A stretch of 64,000 bases of DNA from Sodiomyces alkalinus F11 (Eukaryota > Ascomycota > Sordariomycetes > Glomerellales > Plectosphaerellaceae), in assembly GCF_003711515.1 (NCBI RefSeq), contig NW_021167081.1, positions 4,635,166-4,699,165 on the forward strand, written 5' to 3'. Made by a program: the position numbers and the translations under genes. Shown here in pieces: positions 36,330 through 45,929 of this stretch. Position 1 is the first letter of the stretch, and each line of letters starts with the position of its first letter. The notes beneath the pieces were generated by a model. It worked only from the letters and a program-made list of their open reading frames with translations, ran no database searches and was not told the origin of the DNA.

Positions 36330-37990
36330 GGCATACTTCGCTATCCCTATTCCTAGCTTATATTAGCAATTAAAGGATATTAAATACCGTGATATATTCG
36401 AAAGGGATTTTAAGAGCGTTAAGAGGTCAGGCTATAGACTTCTAAGAACGGTTACTTCCGCGCTATCAAGCTTTATAGCGGTAAAAAAAGGCTAAAGTAT
36501 AAGCTTTTTACTCTTAGCGCCCGTTCAGACTCGTAGAAAGAAACGTAGAAAGATAAGCTTAAAGAATTCCCCTATTTTGCGGAAAATAAAGGCCATAACT
36601 ACCCCGATACGTGAGAATTAGACCCTATAGTCTATATCCCTACTAAGCACCCTAAAGTAAACCAGGGTATTATAGATATTAAGGCTGAGGATATTATTAA
36701 GGAATAGCCCTAGCCCGAGTATATACCAAACATTAATAAAGATATTATATTCTAGGATTAACCAAGCACGCTATGTAAGTAAAATATTATAGTATATAAA
36801 CACGATACCCTTTATAACTATACTAGTAACTTCGCTAAAACCCCTTAGTCCGCCTATACTATTAATAAAGGCTCGCCTATTATCGATTCGGGTCCCCGCT
36901 TAATAGCCTTTATAGACCTTAAGGCTAAAGCCGAGATTACAAGTATAGCGGCTAGCCCGGTATTTGCTAATATTCCCTAGGCTAAAACTCCTGAAAGGTT
37001 AGTAGCGTTTATAGTTCTAGGGTTTATAGTTTAGTATATTCAGGCTTATATATACCTATCTAAGGCAGTATACGATATAGTCACTATAGCAGCCTAAGCA
37101 ACCGTGGTATATAAGGAACATAAGGAAAATATTGGCTAGTATGCTAAGTAAGCTAATATAATCAATAAGCTAATCCGTAATTTCCTCCACGAATTACCCA
37201 TAGAGAAAGGTAAGAAGCTAGCCAGCCTTATACTAATAGTCTAGGAATTCCTCGTTATAGTACGTATAGATAAGGAACTAACGCTCACGCTATCTAATAA
37301 CTATACTACGCCTACTAATTCCGTAACAGAGTAGCTAGCTAAACGTATTATCGGCTCTTCTAAGGCAGAGAAAGCTATATAAGATATTATGAAGAACTTA
37401 CTAATAGATTATATATTATCGGCCTTAAGCCCGGAGAAAGGACCGTTAATAAGGGCGACTAGACTATTAGTATCGTCCGTTAGTATATACACGCTATTAC
37501 TTTACCTATCCTGGCCGCTAAGTTGGTTATCGCCACGCTTAAGGATAGACTAGCTAGTAATAAGACCTAGAACGCGCCGATCTACCGCTAATCCTAATAA
37601 TATAGCGTCTAGGATAGTTAGTACCCGTCGCGCTACTTATAGTAAATAGCGAGTTTACTAAGGCGCCCTAAAGCGGGTTAATAGACCTCCTTACCGCCAA
37701 TTAGGAGAAAGCTATTAACGTTATCCGCTACTACATAGCGTTATAGGCTATGTAAACCGACCGTATAACGACTATCCTAAAGGAGGCGTACGCCCCTAAC
37801 CGGGCTAAGGTTAAAGTATATACTATAAAGTTTATATTAAATTAGCTAGCGCTCGGCCTAAACACGCCTCTAGGTTAATAAAGTATTCCGATAGTTAAGC
37901 CGTAGTCCGTTTCGGACGAAGATAAGATTACTATACTAGACTAACTACGCGATTAAACGCGGTAGGTATTTAGGCTACTAAAGCTTAATA
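36330..37990 (+). pseudogene. Extra ORF downstream of pol in gypsy G3 (ORFX)
   Basis: The plus strand gives NGYFRAIKLYSGKKRL (near 36440), YKLFTLSARS, DKLKEFPYFAENKGHNYP, VNQGIIDIKAEDIIKE, IAFIDLKAKAEI, VQYIQAYIYLSKAVYDIV near 37030, and ANIINKLIRNFLHELPIEKG near 37170. G2 and G1 carry the same blocks. It lies after pol and before the 3' LTR on the sense strand. Stops fall mainly at former Gln codons. Function unknown. Confidence 0.65.
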
Positions 37991-38355
37991 AAGGAATATT
38001 GTAATAAAAGGGTTCTAGTATATAGTATTAGTACGTATATTCTCGTTATAGTATACGGCGCTATAAACGGCGGGATAGTACTAAGTTATTTTCCTTCTAT
38101 CGGCTTCTTTTACTCGCCTTAGGTTTTACTAGGCACGCTTTTACTTTCTTTTCTTCTCTTCTTTTCGTTCGGCTAAGTAGTAAATAATAATAACGGCGGT
38201 TATTATTAAGGCACCGCGGGGTAAGAATATTTTTTCTTTCTATCCTCCCTAACTATACCGTGGTTTACTTGTATAACAATAACGCCCCTTAAGTAAATCT
38301 ATCGTAGTTATTAAGGAAAGCCCGCGGGACGTAGGGATTTATCTCCCGGGGTATT

Positions 38356-38757
38356 TAATACGCCCTAGATTCTACCGGGAACGCTAGGGCGTACCACGGG
38401 CGTACTATGCGTATACTATAGTATAAGCTATAGCATGCACAGGGTATACTAGAAGCACCTTTAGCGTATACTATAGCTTCTCTAGGTTATACCCGGGTTC
38501 CTATACGTAGGAGCCGAGGATTCTACGGATAAACCCCGTGGAGTACTGAAGTTCCAGGGACGCGCCCCCTTAGCTTAGAGAAGATATCTTTAGTATACCT
38601 TATTTACTATAGTAAAGGTTACTCTTAAATCCTAGGTTCCCTAGGTTCGATAGTGCTAGCTAGCTAGAGTTATGCCCGGCTAGGGCATATTAAAGCCTGG
38701 ATTCTCTAGGTCCTATAGTACTAGCTGGCCAGGGATTTACCTAGCTAGGGCTTATTA
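38356..38757 (+). repeat. 3' LTR of gypsy G3
   Basis: A 402-bp partner of 10627-11029, starting TAATACGCCC and ending GGGCTTATTA, followed by the GAGGA target copy and LINE L3. Confidence 0.9.
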
Positions 38758-38762
38758 GAGGA

Positions 38763-41745
38763 TAGTATCTCGGAAATAAAGGGGATAGAAATAGATAAGC
38801 CTACTGATAACCCCGATAAGACTAAGACCAATTCCCCCGAAGACCCTAGGATTCTAACCAAGGATAGAACCCAGGAATAGATATAGCCGTAGATCCTAGC
38901 TAAGAGGAAGGCGGACGATAGAGAAGACTAAACGCCCCTAGCTACTATAAATAAAAAGAGTAGCTATATAGAATTATAGCTACGAAAAGACGAAACGCTA
39001 GCATAAGAACCCCTATAGGAACCTATACTAGCGTAGATAACTACTAACACAGGAATAAATAAACCGGAGGAGTAACCGGTGAAAAGGCGACCGGGGGGCT
39101 ATAACTACCCGGATAGGTCTATCCTATATTTAATAGAATATAGATAAAAACCGTAACCTACTAAAGGCTATACTAGTAATAGCAGATAAAGCGAACCTTA
39201 ATATACTAATATACTAAGAGCTACTAAAAGGATACGCCCGAGTTAGGACCTTACTAAACCTATCGGACTATAAGAGATTCTTGCCAATAAGGTTATAGCC
39301 CAACCCTAGAGACGAACTAAGGTTTATAACTTATATACGAGCGGGACTTAATGCATAATAGATAGAGTCCCCCTTACTAGGATTAAGAGACGTATTACTA
39401 GTAAAGGTGAACGGGATATACTTTCTGAATATCTATAAGGGCTATCCAGAGATCTAGATACCTAGGATATATTAGTAGACTAAACCCCTCTACCGAATAT
39501 TATAATCGGTGGGGACTTTGATATAAGATACCGGGATTAGAAGCTAGAGGCCCCCTAAATCATAGGTAAGAGAGAAGAGATCGCCGAATAGCTAGAAGGG
39601 AAGAGGCTCGCCCTATATAATATACCCGGAAAGACGACTTATAGCTAAGGAGGATACTAGATAGTTATAGACCTAATATTCTCCACGGCCCTATATACTA
39701 ATATTAAGGTAACGGATAAGGCCGGCGTATCTATCTATTACTACCCTCTCTTAGGATAGGTCGGTACCGTATATATTAATATAGAGAATAACCCGATTAG
39801 ACCTACTTACTTTACTATCCCGGAGGATAAGGATAAGTAGGTAGCGATTAAGAGAGAAGTCTAGGAGAACCTCTAGCTTTTTACTTTACTAATGGAATGC
39901 GAGGAAATAGACCCCGTATACCTAGGCTAATAGGCCTAGTAACTAACCGAGGTTATTATAAGCGTACTATAATGCCTAGGAATACTATCCTAAGGTCTAG
40001 TAAGGAATAGATAACTATAGTAGAATAACGAATATAGAGACGCTTACTAAGACATAATACGCTGTAGATACTATGACCTAAGTAATACTAAGGCGAAGGT
40101 AACCTTTCGGAAGACCGTATGACGGGTTAGTAAGGAATACCAGAATAAACGGATTAGCCGGGTAAAGAATACCGAAGGCCTATACAAGGTGATCGGCTAG
40201 TATAAGCTAAAGAAGGGGCTAACCCCCCCCTTAATCTTTTATAACGGTCTAGGATATTTCGAAGATATATAGAAAGCAGTCTTTTGATATAGAACTAAAC
40301 TAGTTTAAAAGCTAGATATCGATAATCTAAAAAACCCCTAGAATTACTTAATAGCCTAGTTATAATCTATCCTAAAGAATAGCATAATCCTAACGAATAA
40401 GGTATATTATTATATAGTAAAGGTTATTATAACCGCCCCCGGCGGGGATAATATCTTTATCTCTCTCCTATAGCTAGTATAGCCGGAAATTAAGAAAGTG
40501 GTTATAAGACTCTTCGAAGCCTATACGCGGGCTAGATACTACCCCCGAACCTTCTAAAGGGGAGACGGAATAATAATCGATAAGCCTAGAAAAGACTCCT
40601 GAACTATTACCGGGTACCGCCTACTTTAGCTACTTAGTATCCTAGGTAAAGGCCTTAAACGCTTAATGGCTAAAAGGACCGTATACGGAGTAATAGTAGT
40701 AGGAATCATAAACCCCTAGTATATTAGCGCCTTTCCGGGATGGTTAATAGTTCACCTGCCGTAGTACTTACCTATAAAGTTAAGTTATAGCTAGCTTAGG
40801 GGAAGTAGGTTATTACCGTGATTAATAATATAAAGAGGGCTTTTAATATAATGCTCTATAGATAGTTCGTGTATAGACTATACTAGTAAGGGTAGCATAC
40901 CCTTACTATTAAGTAGTAGGAGTCCTTCTCCGCGGAGCGATAAGTCCGACTTATCTTCGGAGACTTATACCTAGCCGACTATACCCTACTAGACCTAGTA
41001 CGACTCCTATAAAAGTTACCGCCTTCCTTTATCGGATAGGCCCTTAGTATCGTAGATATATATAAACTACCTAATAAGGAGAATTGGTTCGGATACATTA
41101 ATAACTGCTATATTATCGGCGCCTATAAGGATATTAATAAAGTAATATAACTAGCTACTAAGATAGTAAAGTATTAGCTCGCTTAGCATAAAGATAACAG
41201 GGTAGAATTAGACTTCAATAAGGCTAAAGCGTAACTCTTCTCCTATTAAAAAAACCCCTAGTTACCCTCTATTAGAATTCCCTATCTTTACTATAAGGTT
41301 ATAGTAGCCTATAAGACTAGCCCTAGAGGATAACGCCTACCCGCCCCTATTTGGTGGCTTAGCGTTTATATAGATAAACGACTTAAGTTCCTGGACTATA
41401 TTAAGATATAGGCCCGAAAAGGCCTTAAGGTCGCTACCTATATTAGGGGACTCGCCGGAGCTACCTACGGACCTAACCTAGTATTATTATGGTGGGCAGC
41501 CTTAGCGTATATCCTAATAATTCTATACCACGCTATAGAAATTTAGTAGGAAGGGGAAACGGCCCTAATATAAGGATATTTCAACGTTATTGATAAGAAG
41601 TGGTGCCGGTTACTATCCGGCCACCTCCTAAGACTACTAACTATAACGAAAGCGTAGATAATAATACTATATGCCGTCCTACCGATATAGAAGACGGTAT
41701 CTAGAGCTACTTTACACCGAGGAATACGGGGAATAGGACGTGGAA
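38763..41745 (+). pseudogene. LINE L3: end of ORF1, endonuclease and RT (ORF2)
   Basis: The ORF1 end (38763-39100) is followed by the endonuclease (NRNLLKAILVIADKANLNIL near 39160, SDYKRFLPIRL). The RT region runs about 40430-41250 (PGGDNIFISLL, then PRKDSQTITGYRLLQL near 40590) and the post-RT block is at 41380-41500. It aligns with the reverse complement of L2 (24500-21500). It ends early near 41745, so the C-terminal domain and tail are lost. Confidence 0.75.
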
Positions 41746-42578
41746 GAGATAGTGGGGGAATGCCACAGGCAGAGAATCGTATACCAAACGCTTTCTATAG
41801 AATATCTGGTTAGTCTAGTACGGATAGAGCGATCAAACGGCTGTAATAAGAGCTACAGCACTAGTTGATTAATTAATACGAAAACACCGTTTTTGCTATT
41901 TACAATCTTTACCATAAAAGGGATTAATTGAAGATTACGACCGTAGGATGAATTAGGCGTTATAAGCGTTATAGGCGTACTATATAACCCCTGAAAAAAC
42001 GTACAAAGTGGTACCTTCGTAGTCTACCCTTTTAGGAAAATTAAGAGGGCTTAAGAAACGTACCTACACTCATATAAACGTTTTTCAACACCACCACAGA
42101 ATATCGTGAAATCAATCCGAAATCGATCTACTACTATTTACTATACGAAAAGATGCAGTCACTACTTAGAATTCTTACATAAGAAGTGTTTTCTGTTTTT
42201 AATTCGAGCGCTAATACGATGCCTTCAGGTAGAGACTTTAACGTGTTAGGGAGCTATAAGATTACTTGATAGGATACTAAGAACCCCTGCTTTAGTATAT
42301 TTAAACCCCTGTATTTTATAAAGAAAATCCCTAATATTAATGTATCTTATTATAATATACTCCACTCTTTATCGTGATACTATTAGTGTATTCAGGTCCC
42401 GTAAGTATATATTGTACGTTGTTTTAGGGGTTATATAGTAGGATTAATTTAGCACTGCCGGCTTAGTTATCAGTTATAGCAGGTATTAACACCTGCACCA
42501 CAGTCGGATTATCCGGTTGACATAGTCGGAATATCCTTACCCATATATAAAATAGGTGTATACTTAGGTAGCTTATTA
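41746..42578. other. Intergenic flank of the host gene, partly RIPed
   Basis: No transposon domain is visible. CpA/TpG frequency rises compared with the LINE but stays below that of the NAS2 gene, suggesting unique DNA with some RIP leakage. Near the gene end there are a hairpin (GCAGGT at 42479, ACCTGC at 42491), two near-identical 13-mers AGTCGGATTATCC (42502) and AGTCGGAATATCC (42524), and a TATATAAA at 42544. These could be part of the NAS2 promoter, but that is only a guess. Confidence 0.5.
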
Positions 42579-42819
42579 TGCTTAGCGGGCCCCACTATAT
42601 TACGGGCAGAATACTCATCTGTACGGGCGCCCTTAGTAGGGCCCTAGATGAATACACACGCATAATTCCGTACCTTTATTTGTGTTCTGACAAGTCTATT
42701 TCCCGCGTCTCCTGTTTGACGTATCGTATTCTGACACAAAAGCCGCCCACACCTGCAATGCGCATTGTGCGCTCACAAGGCAAGCCTGCGAGGTTCAGCA
42801 GATACATATATGGGACGAC

Positions 42820-43656
42820 ATGCACACGTCTACTGTGTCGCCGGTTCGCTCTGGCCCTTCAGACTTGGCGGGTCTGAAGGACGACTTTCACCAACTAGCG
42901 CTGCCAGAGTTGCAACAAAAGAAGGAGGTGATGGAGACTCAGATGCACACACTGAGTGCCGTTCTTGACTCGGTATAGACCACCAGAGTCAACCCACATG
43001 TCGCCCCACTAACATCGGGCATAGCATGGTGTCGATATGCATACCTCTCTCACGAGCAGGGACGGATTTCCAAGAGCAGACATTGACGTTGCTCAAGGTA
43101 AATCTCCTCGGCGCGTCATTTTATCCAGACTCGGGCTGACTCCCGGGAGTGCGCATGACTCGAGCCCAGGTAGCCCGTCTACGAAACGACCACAAGGCCC
43201 TCATGTCTGTCCTTGAGGAGCGCCTCCATGAACGGTTTGCGAGCACACTCACCACAGCAGATGTTCCAAGAACTTCAGTCGACTTGTCTCCGGCCGCCGA
43301 ACAACAGCGCCATGGCACGCCATTTGCCACAGTCAATAGTGTGGTGCCTGGTAGTCCAGCCCACGTCTCTGGACTGCGACCTGGGGATCAGATCATACGC
43401 ATCAATCACGTCAGTCACTTAAACCACAATGGCCTAAGGGAAGTGGCAGATTGTGTGCAACAGCACGAAGGGGTATGTGATCGGAGGCTGAATTTGATCT
43501 GGAGTGTCAGCTGACCTTGTCGCACAGCAAGCCATGACAGTGGAGATATCTCGTTCGGCACATAGAGATTGGCGCCAACACCTACGGGTTAGCCTGACTC
43601 CAACCAGGCATTGGGGAGGCCGCGGTCTCTTGGGTTGCCACATTATACCATGTTAA
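42820..43656 (+). CDS. NAS2: Nas2/PSMD9-type proteasome assembly chaperone, 4 exons, intact
   Basis: Predicted exons are 42820-42972, 43025-43097, 43150-43472 and 43528-43656, giving 225 residues, close to other fungal Nas2 proteins. The introns (52, 52 and 55 nt) have donors GTATAG, GTAAAT, GTATGT, branch sites CTAAC, CTGAC, CTGAC and AG acceptors. The N-terminal helical region includes LALPELQQKKEVMETQ, DGFPRADIDVAQ (joined across intron 2 to VRMTRAQ) and ARLRNDHKALM. The PDZ domain at about residues 120-180 has NSVVPGSPAHVSGLRPGDQ. The C-terminus is HWGGRGLLGCHIIP, the family's signature end. Nas2 binds the proteasome ATPase Rpt5 and helps build the 19S base in the cytosol. The start is the only Met after the in-frame stop at 42688, but many relatives have a few more N-terminal residues, so a short upstream exon is possible. 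It has no RIP stops; normal CpA/TpG shows that it is single copy. It is the only intact gene in the window. Confidence 0.9.
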
Positions 43657-43820
43657 GTTATGTCACAGATACTGTGTTGAACGGCCCGTAGTTCTTGCGG
43701 TGTCGAATACAGCGTAACCGTCAAGGGTAAATACGATACAACCGGTTAGATTGAGAGGTTCTAAATTGATTGTATTGAAGCCGTGAAACGTTGTGAAACG
43801 TGTGTTTTCGAAGGCAAAAT
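43657..43820. other. NAS2 3' flank, not RIPed
   Basis: This is normal-composition sequence after the stop codon, with a short direct repeat GTGAAACGT near 43782 and 43793. It probably holds the 3' UTR. No further gene is visible. Confidence 0.6.
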
Positions 43821-44189
43821 TAATACCCGATTATCCTACGGATATCCACCTTCTATGCCTAAACGCGTAATCGGCCGTTATATTATTCTACCCCGAGGGA
43901 GGTCTATATAATACACCCCCTTAACTACCTAACCGCTCTAAATAGGTAGGTAGTTAGAGCTATTTATAGGCGGCCGATAATTTCTATTCGAAAGTGTAGG
44001 CGGCGTACCAGGCCGGTACTTTAGTTCACCGAGTGGGTTCTTAGGGTATATAGTATATATATTATATAGCTCTTTTTATAGTACTATTGTGGGTAGATAG
44101 ATATTCCTTAGAGTACTTTAGAACTCTCCAAGGAATAAGAATTATAAGTTCGTGTACCGATATTATTATTCTGATAGTTATGAGCCTGG
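43821..44189 (-). mobile_element. Copia-like LTR remnant bordering NAS2
   Basis: RIP composition resumes near 43825. On the minus strand AAGGGGG (near 43915) is followed by TGTATTATATAG, the same purine-tract/LTR-start layout as in copia A2 (TGTATTACATAG at 12424 leftward). Next to it is an inverted repeat (TTAACTACCTA ... TAGGTAGTTAG, 43921-43957). The right end is cut by copia A3. Identification rests on these short matches only. Confidence 0.4.
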
Positions 44190-44466
44190 TGTCGTATAGG
44201 CACACGGACTACGACGTCGTCCCTATGGGATCTATGCCTGACGAAGGGCTTCGGATCTCGGGGACCTCGGGTATCAGGATATAATAAGGGAGGATACCGG
44301 AAAAGACCGGATAGGATCCAAATAATATAATACCCATAACAGAGTCTTCACTACCTAAATTAAGGGTATAAAAGACTTATATAGCTATAACTTAATATAA
44401 TATATATATATACGAGATTTCTGCTCTACTAAGTTAATTATATAAATACTATTTTAACGTGTAATA
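44190..44466 (+). repeat. 5' LTR of copia A3
   Basis: A 277-bp LTR starting TGTCGTATAGGCACACGG and ending ACGTGTAATA. Its first 80 bp retain TpG/CpA and an open frame by chance, which accounts for a 65-codon frame at 44087-44284. Confidence 0.9.
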
Positions 44467-44479
44467 GTTATAAGCCCGG
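44467..44479 (+). promoter_or_regulatory. Primer-binding site, initiator tRNA-Met anticodon arm
   Basis: GTTATAAGCCCGG follows the LTR directly. Undoing the RIP TpG-to-TpA change gives GTTATGAGCCC, complementary to the anticodon stem-loop (GGGCTCATAAC) of initiator tRNA-Met. Copia elements prime from such an internal tRNA fragment. The same site is next to the A1 and A2 5' LTRs. Confidence 0.6.
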
Positions 44480-44644
44480 TTTATAATACCTAAACGATAG
44501 ATATTAATAAGGCTACCCCTATTCTATTATAAAAAGTAATCACGTTTAGATAAGCACTCTTAAATAACTATTATCGACCTAATTAGAGTAATTAAGCGAT
44601 TAATTAAGCTACTGACCTACTTATTAATTAATTAACTAACGGAT

Positions 44645-45367
44645 ATGTAAATAAAGATATATTCTAATATATCTAACGCTAAATAGAAAATAGCCGTTAC
44701 TACCCTTATTAACTAAAGGGATTAGACGATATTGGAGTATACTATACGCTGTAAATCTACGTCCTACTAGGATAATCACCTTAATCTAAAGCTAAGCGAT
44801 AAGGAGGCTAACGCCTACCTACTCCTTAAGCCTACACCACCTAACATTCGTAAATATAAAGCCCTTATCGTTAACCCTAACACGACAAAGGAGGCCACGG
44901 CTATCTTATCCTCTACTATCCCGGGTACTCTATCTTTTACTATTACGCTAAAGGGCGATAAGGCCACGGACGCCACGGACGCCGCCGCCACGGCTAGTAA
45001 GGCTACTACTATAGCGGCTATAGTCGCTAGTAAGAAGAAAACGGCCGCCTACTAGAAGGCTATAGCCGTAATAAAAGAACCACTAGTAAAAACGCCTATA
45101 TCTATTAATAACCTCTTTAAAAAGGAGTATACGCGCTACCTCTAAGATCGCCGTATATATCGCGAGGAAAAGGCAGACTATAACGCGTAGTAAAAGGAAT
45201 TTAATAAGGTATACTCCTATATCGAAGGGACTATCTATACCACGTTATATAACCTCCTCGCCTAGCTATAGGATAATACCGTAAATAACCTATAGGCTTA
45301 GGTTACTCTCCTACACGCGCACGCAGGACTAACCTCTATAAACCTCTATAAGAAAGCCTTAGTCCTA
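44645..45367 (+). pseudogene. Copia A3 gag N-terminal part
   Basis: From the ATG at 44645 the frame reads through RIP stops as KIYSNISNAK, then DNHLNLKLSDKEANAYLLLK, PPNIRKYKALIVNPNT, an Ala/Thr-rich repeat (ATDATDAAATASKATT near 44960) and a helical segment to 45367, where G2 inserted at TCCTA. It resumes at 55066. Confidence 0.75.
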
Positions 45368-45685
45368 TAATACGCCTTAGAACCCTACCAGGTACCGTGG
45401 GTGTACCTTAGAGGTGCTATAGTATATACTATAGCACCCACGGGGTATACTATAGAAGCCGTGGCGTATACTAGGGTGTCCGGAGGACTATATACTTAGA
45501 TACCGAGGATCCTATAGGGTTTACCCGTGGGTATATTAGTCCTAGGGGCGCGCCCCCTTTTTAGCTTAGAGAAGATATCTTATTTTACCACTATTTACGG
45601 CACCCTAAGGTCACCCCTTAGAAATCCTGGCTCTTAGGTCCTATAGTACTAGCTGGCTAAATATATACCTGGTTAGGGTATATTA
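45368..45685 (+). repeat. 5' LTR of gypsy G2
   Basis: It starts TAATACGCC and ends GGGTATATTA (originally TGATA...TATCA). It contains a perfect 26-bp palindrome at 45413-45438 centred on AGTATATACT. The primer-site block AATAGTAGTAACTAAG follows. Confidence 0.92.
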
Positions 45686-45929
45686 AATAGTAGTAACTAA
45701 GTTTTACGCGAGGTTTACGTACTACTATTTTACGAAAGCTGCGTAACGCTACCGTGTCCAATATAGTTACTAAGTAGAATAGCTTAACCCCTTATCGCTA
45801 GACGAAAACGCCTCCCCTTTAATAGGTCTAGGCGTAGAGTATATAAGGGAACTACCGTCCTTTAGTCGTGCACCGCTAAACACTATCTATACCGCTTTTA
45901 TAACGATTATTAGCCGTAGAATACTTAAA

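Larger units (their letters stand above)
10627..38757 (+). mobile_element. Gypsy element G3, internally deleted and split by copia A2
   Basis: Two LTRs (10627-11029 and 38356-38757) are flanked by TAGGA at 10622-10626 and GAGGA at 38758-38762, a 4/5 TSD match. With copia A2 removed, the interior is a leader (11030-12147, with a MITE inserted), then directly an integrase fragment (34643-35100), a chromodomain-proximal stretch, and the extra 3' ORF (36330-37990). Compared with G2, most of gag, protease, RT and RNase H are missing, so G3 was probably a non-autonomous deletion derivative before A2 landed next to the junction. Elements like this can move only with enzymes from a full-length relative. 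Confidence 0.8.
8818..41745 (+). mobile_element. LINE L3 (Tad1-like), split by gypsy G3
   Basis: The 5' part (8818-10626) and 3' part (38763-41745) align end to end with the unbroken LINE L2 (reverse complement of 20057-26315). At the break L2 reads CCTAGGATAGAGTCTCGG, while L3 reads CCTAGGA, then G3, then GAGGATAGTATCTCGG. L3 is the outermost and so oldest layer of the nest. Its 3' end is lost: similarity to L2 fades around 41700-41745, so the last part of ORF2 and the tail are missing and its own TSD cannot be checked. Its 5' end lies inside the Harbinger transposase relic. Confidence 0.8.

Noticed and set aside
42578..42877. 99-codon plus-strand frame and other frames overlapping NAS2 (42765-42968, 43121-43336, 43213-43422, 43434-43643)
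   Set aside because: The spliced NAS2 model explains this region with conserved motifs. These frames are out of phase or antisense and match nothing I recognise.
43149..43514. NAS2 as a single-exon 121-codon gene or a truncated pseudogene
   Set aside because: The frame only stops because it runs into intron 3. Splicing restores the family C-terminus, and the N-terminal domain is found in exons 1 and 2.
44087..44284. 65-codon plus-strand frame
   Set aside because: It crosses the left border of the copia A3 LTR and is open only because that LTR end is less mutated.
44467..44479. tRNA gene fragment
   Set aside because: The match to initiator tRNA-Met covers only the anticodon arm, and no cloverleaf surrounds it; it is a primer-binding site.
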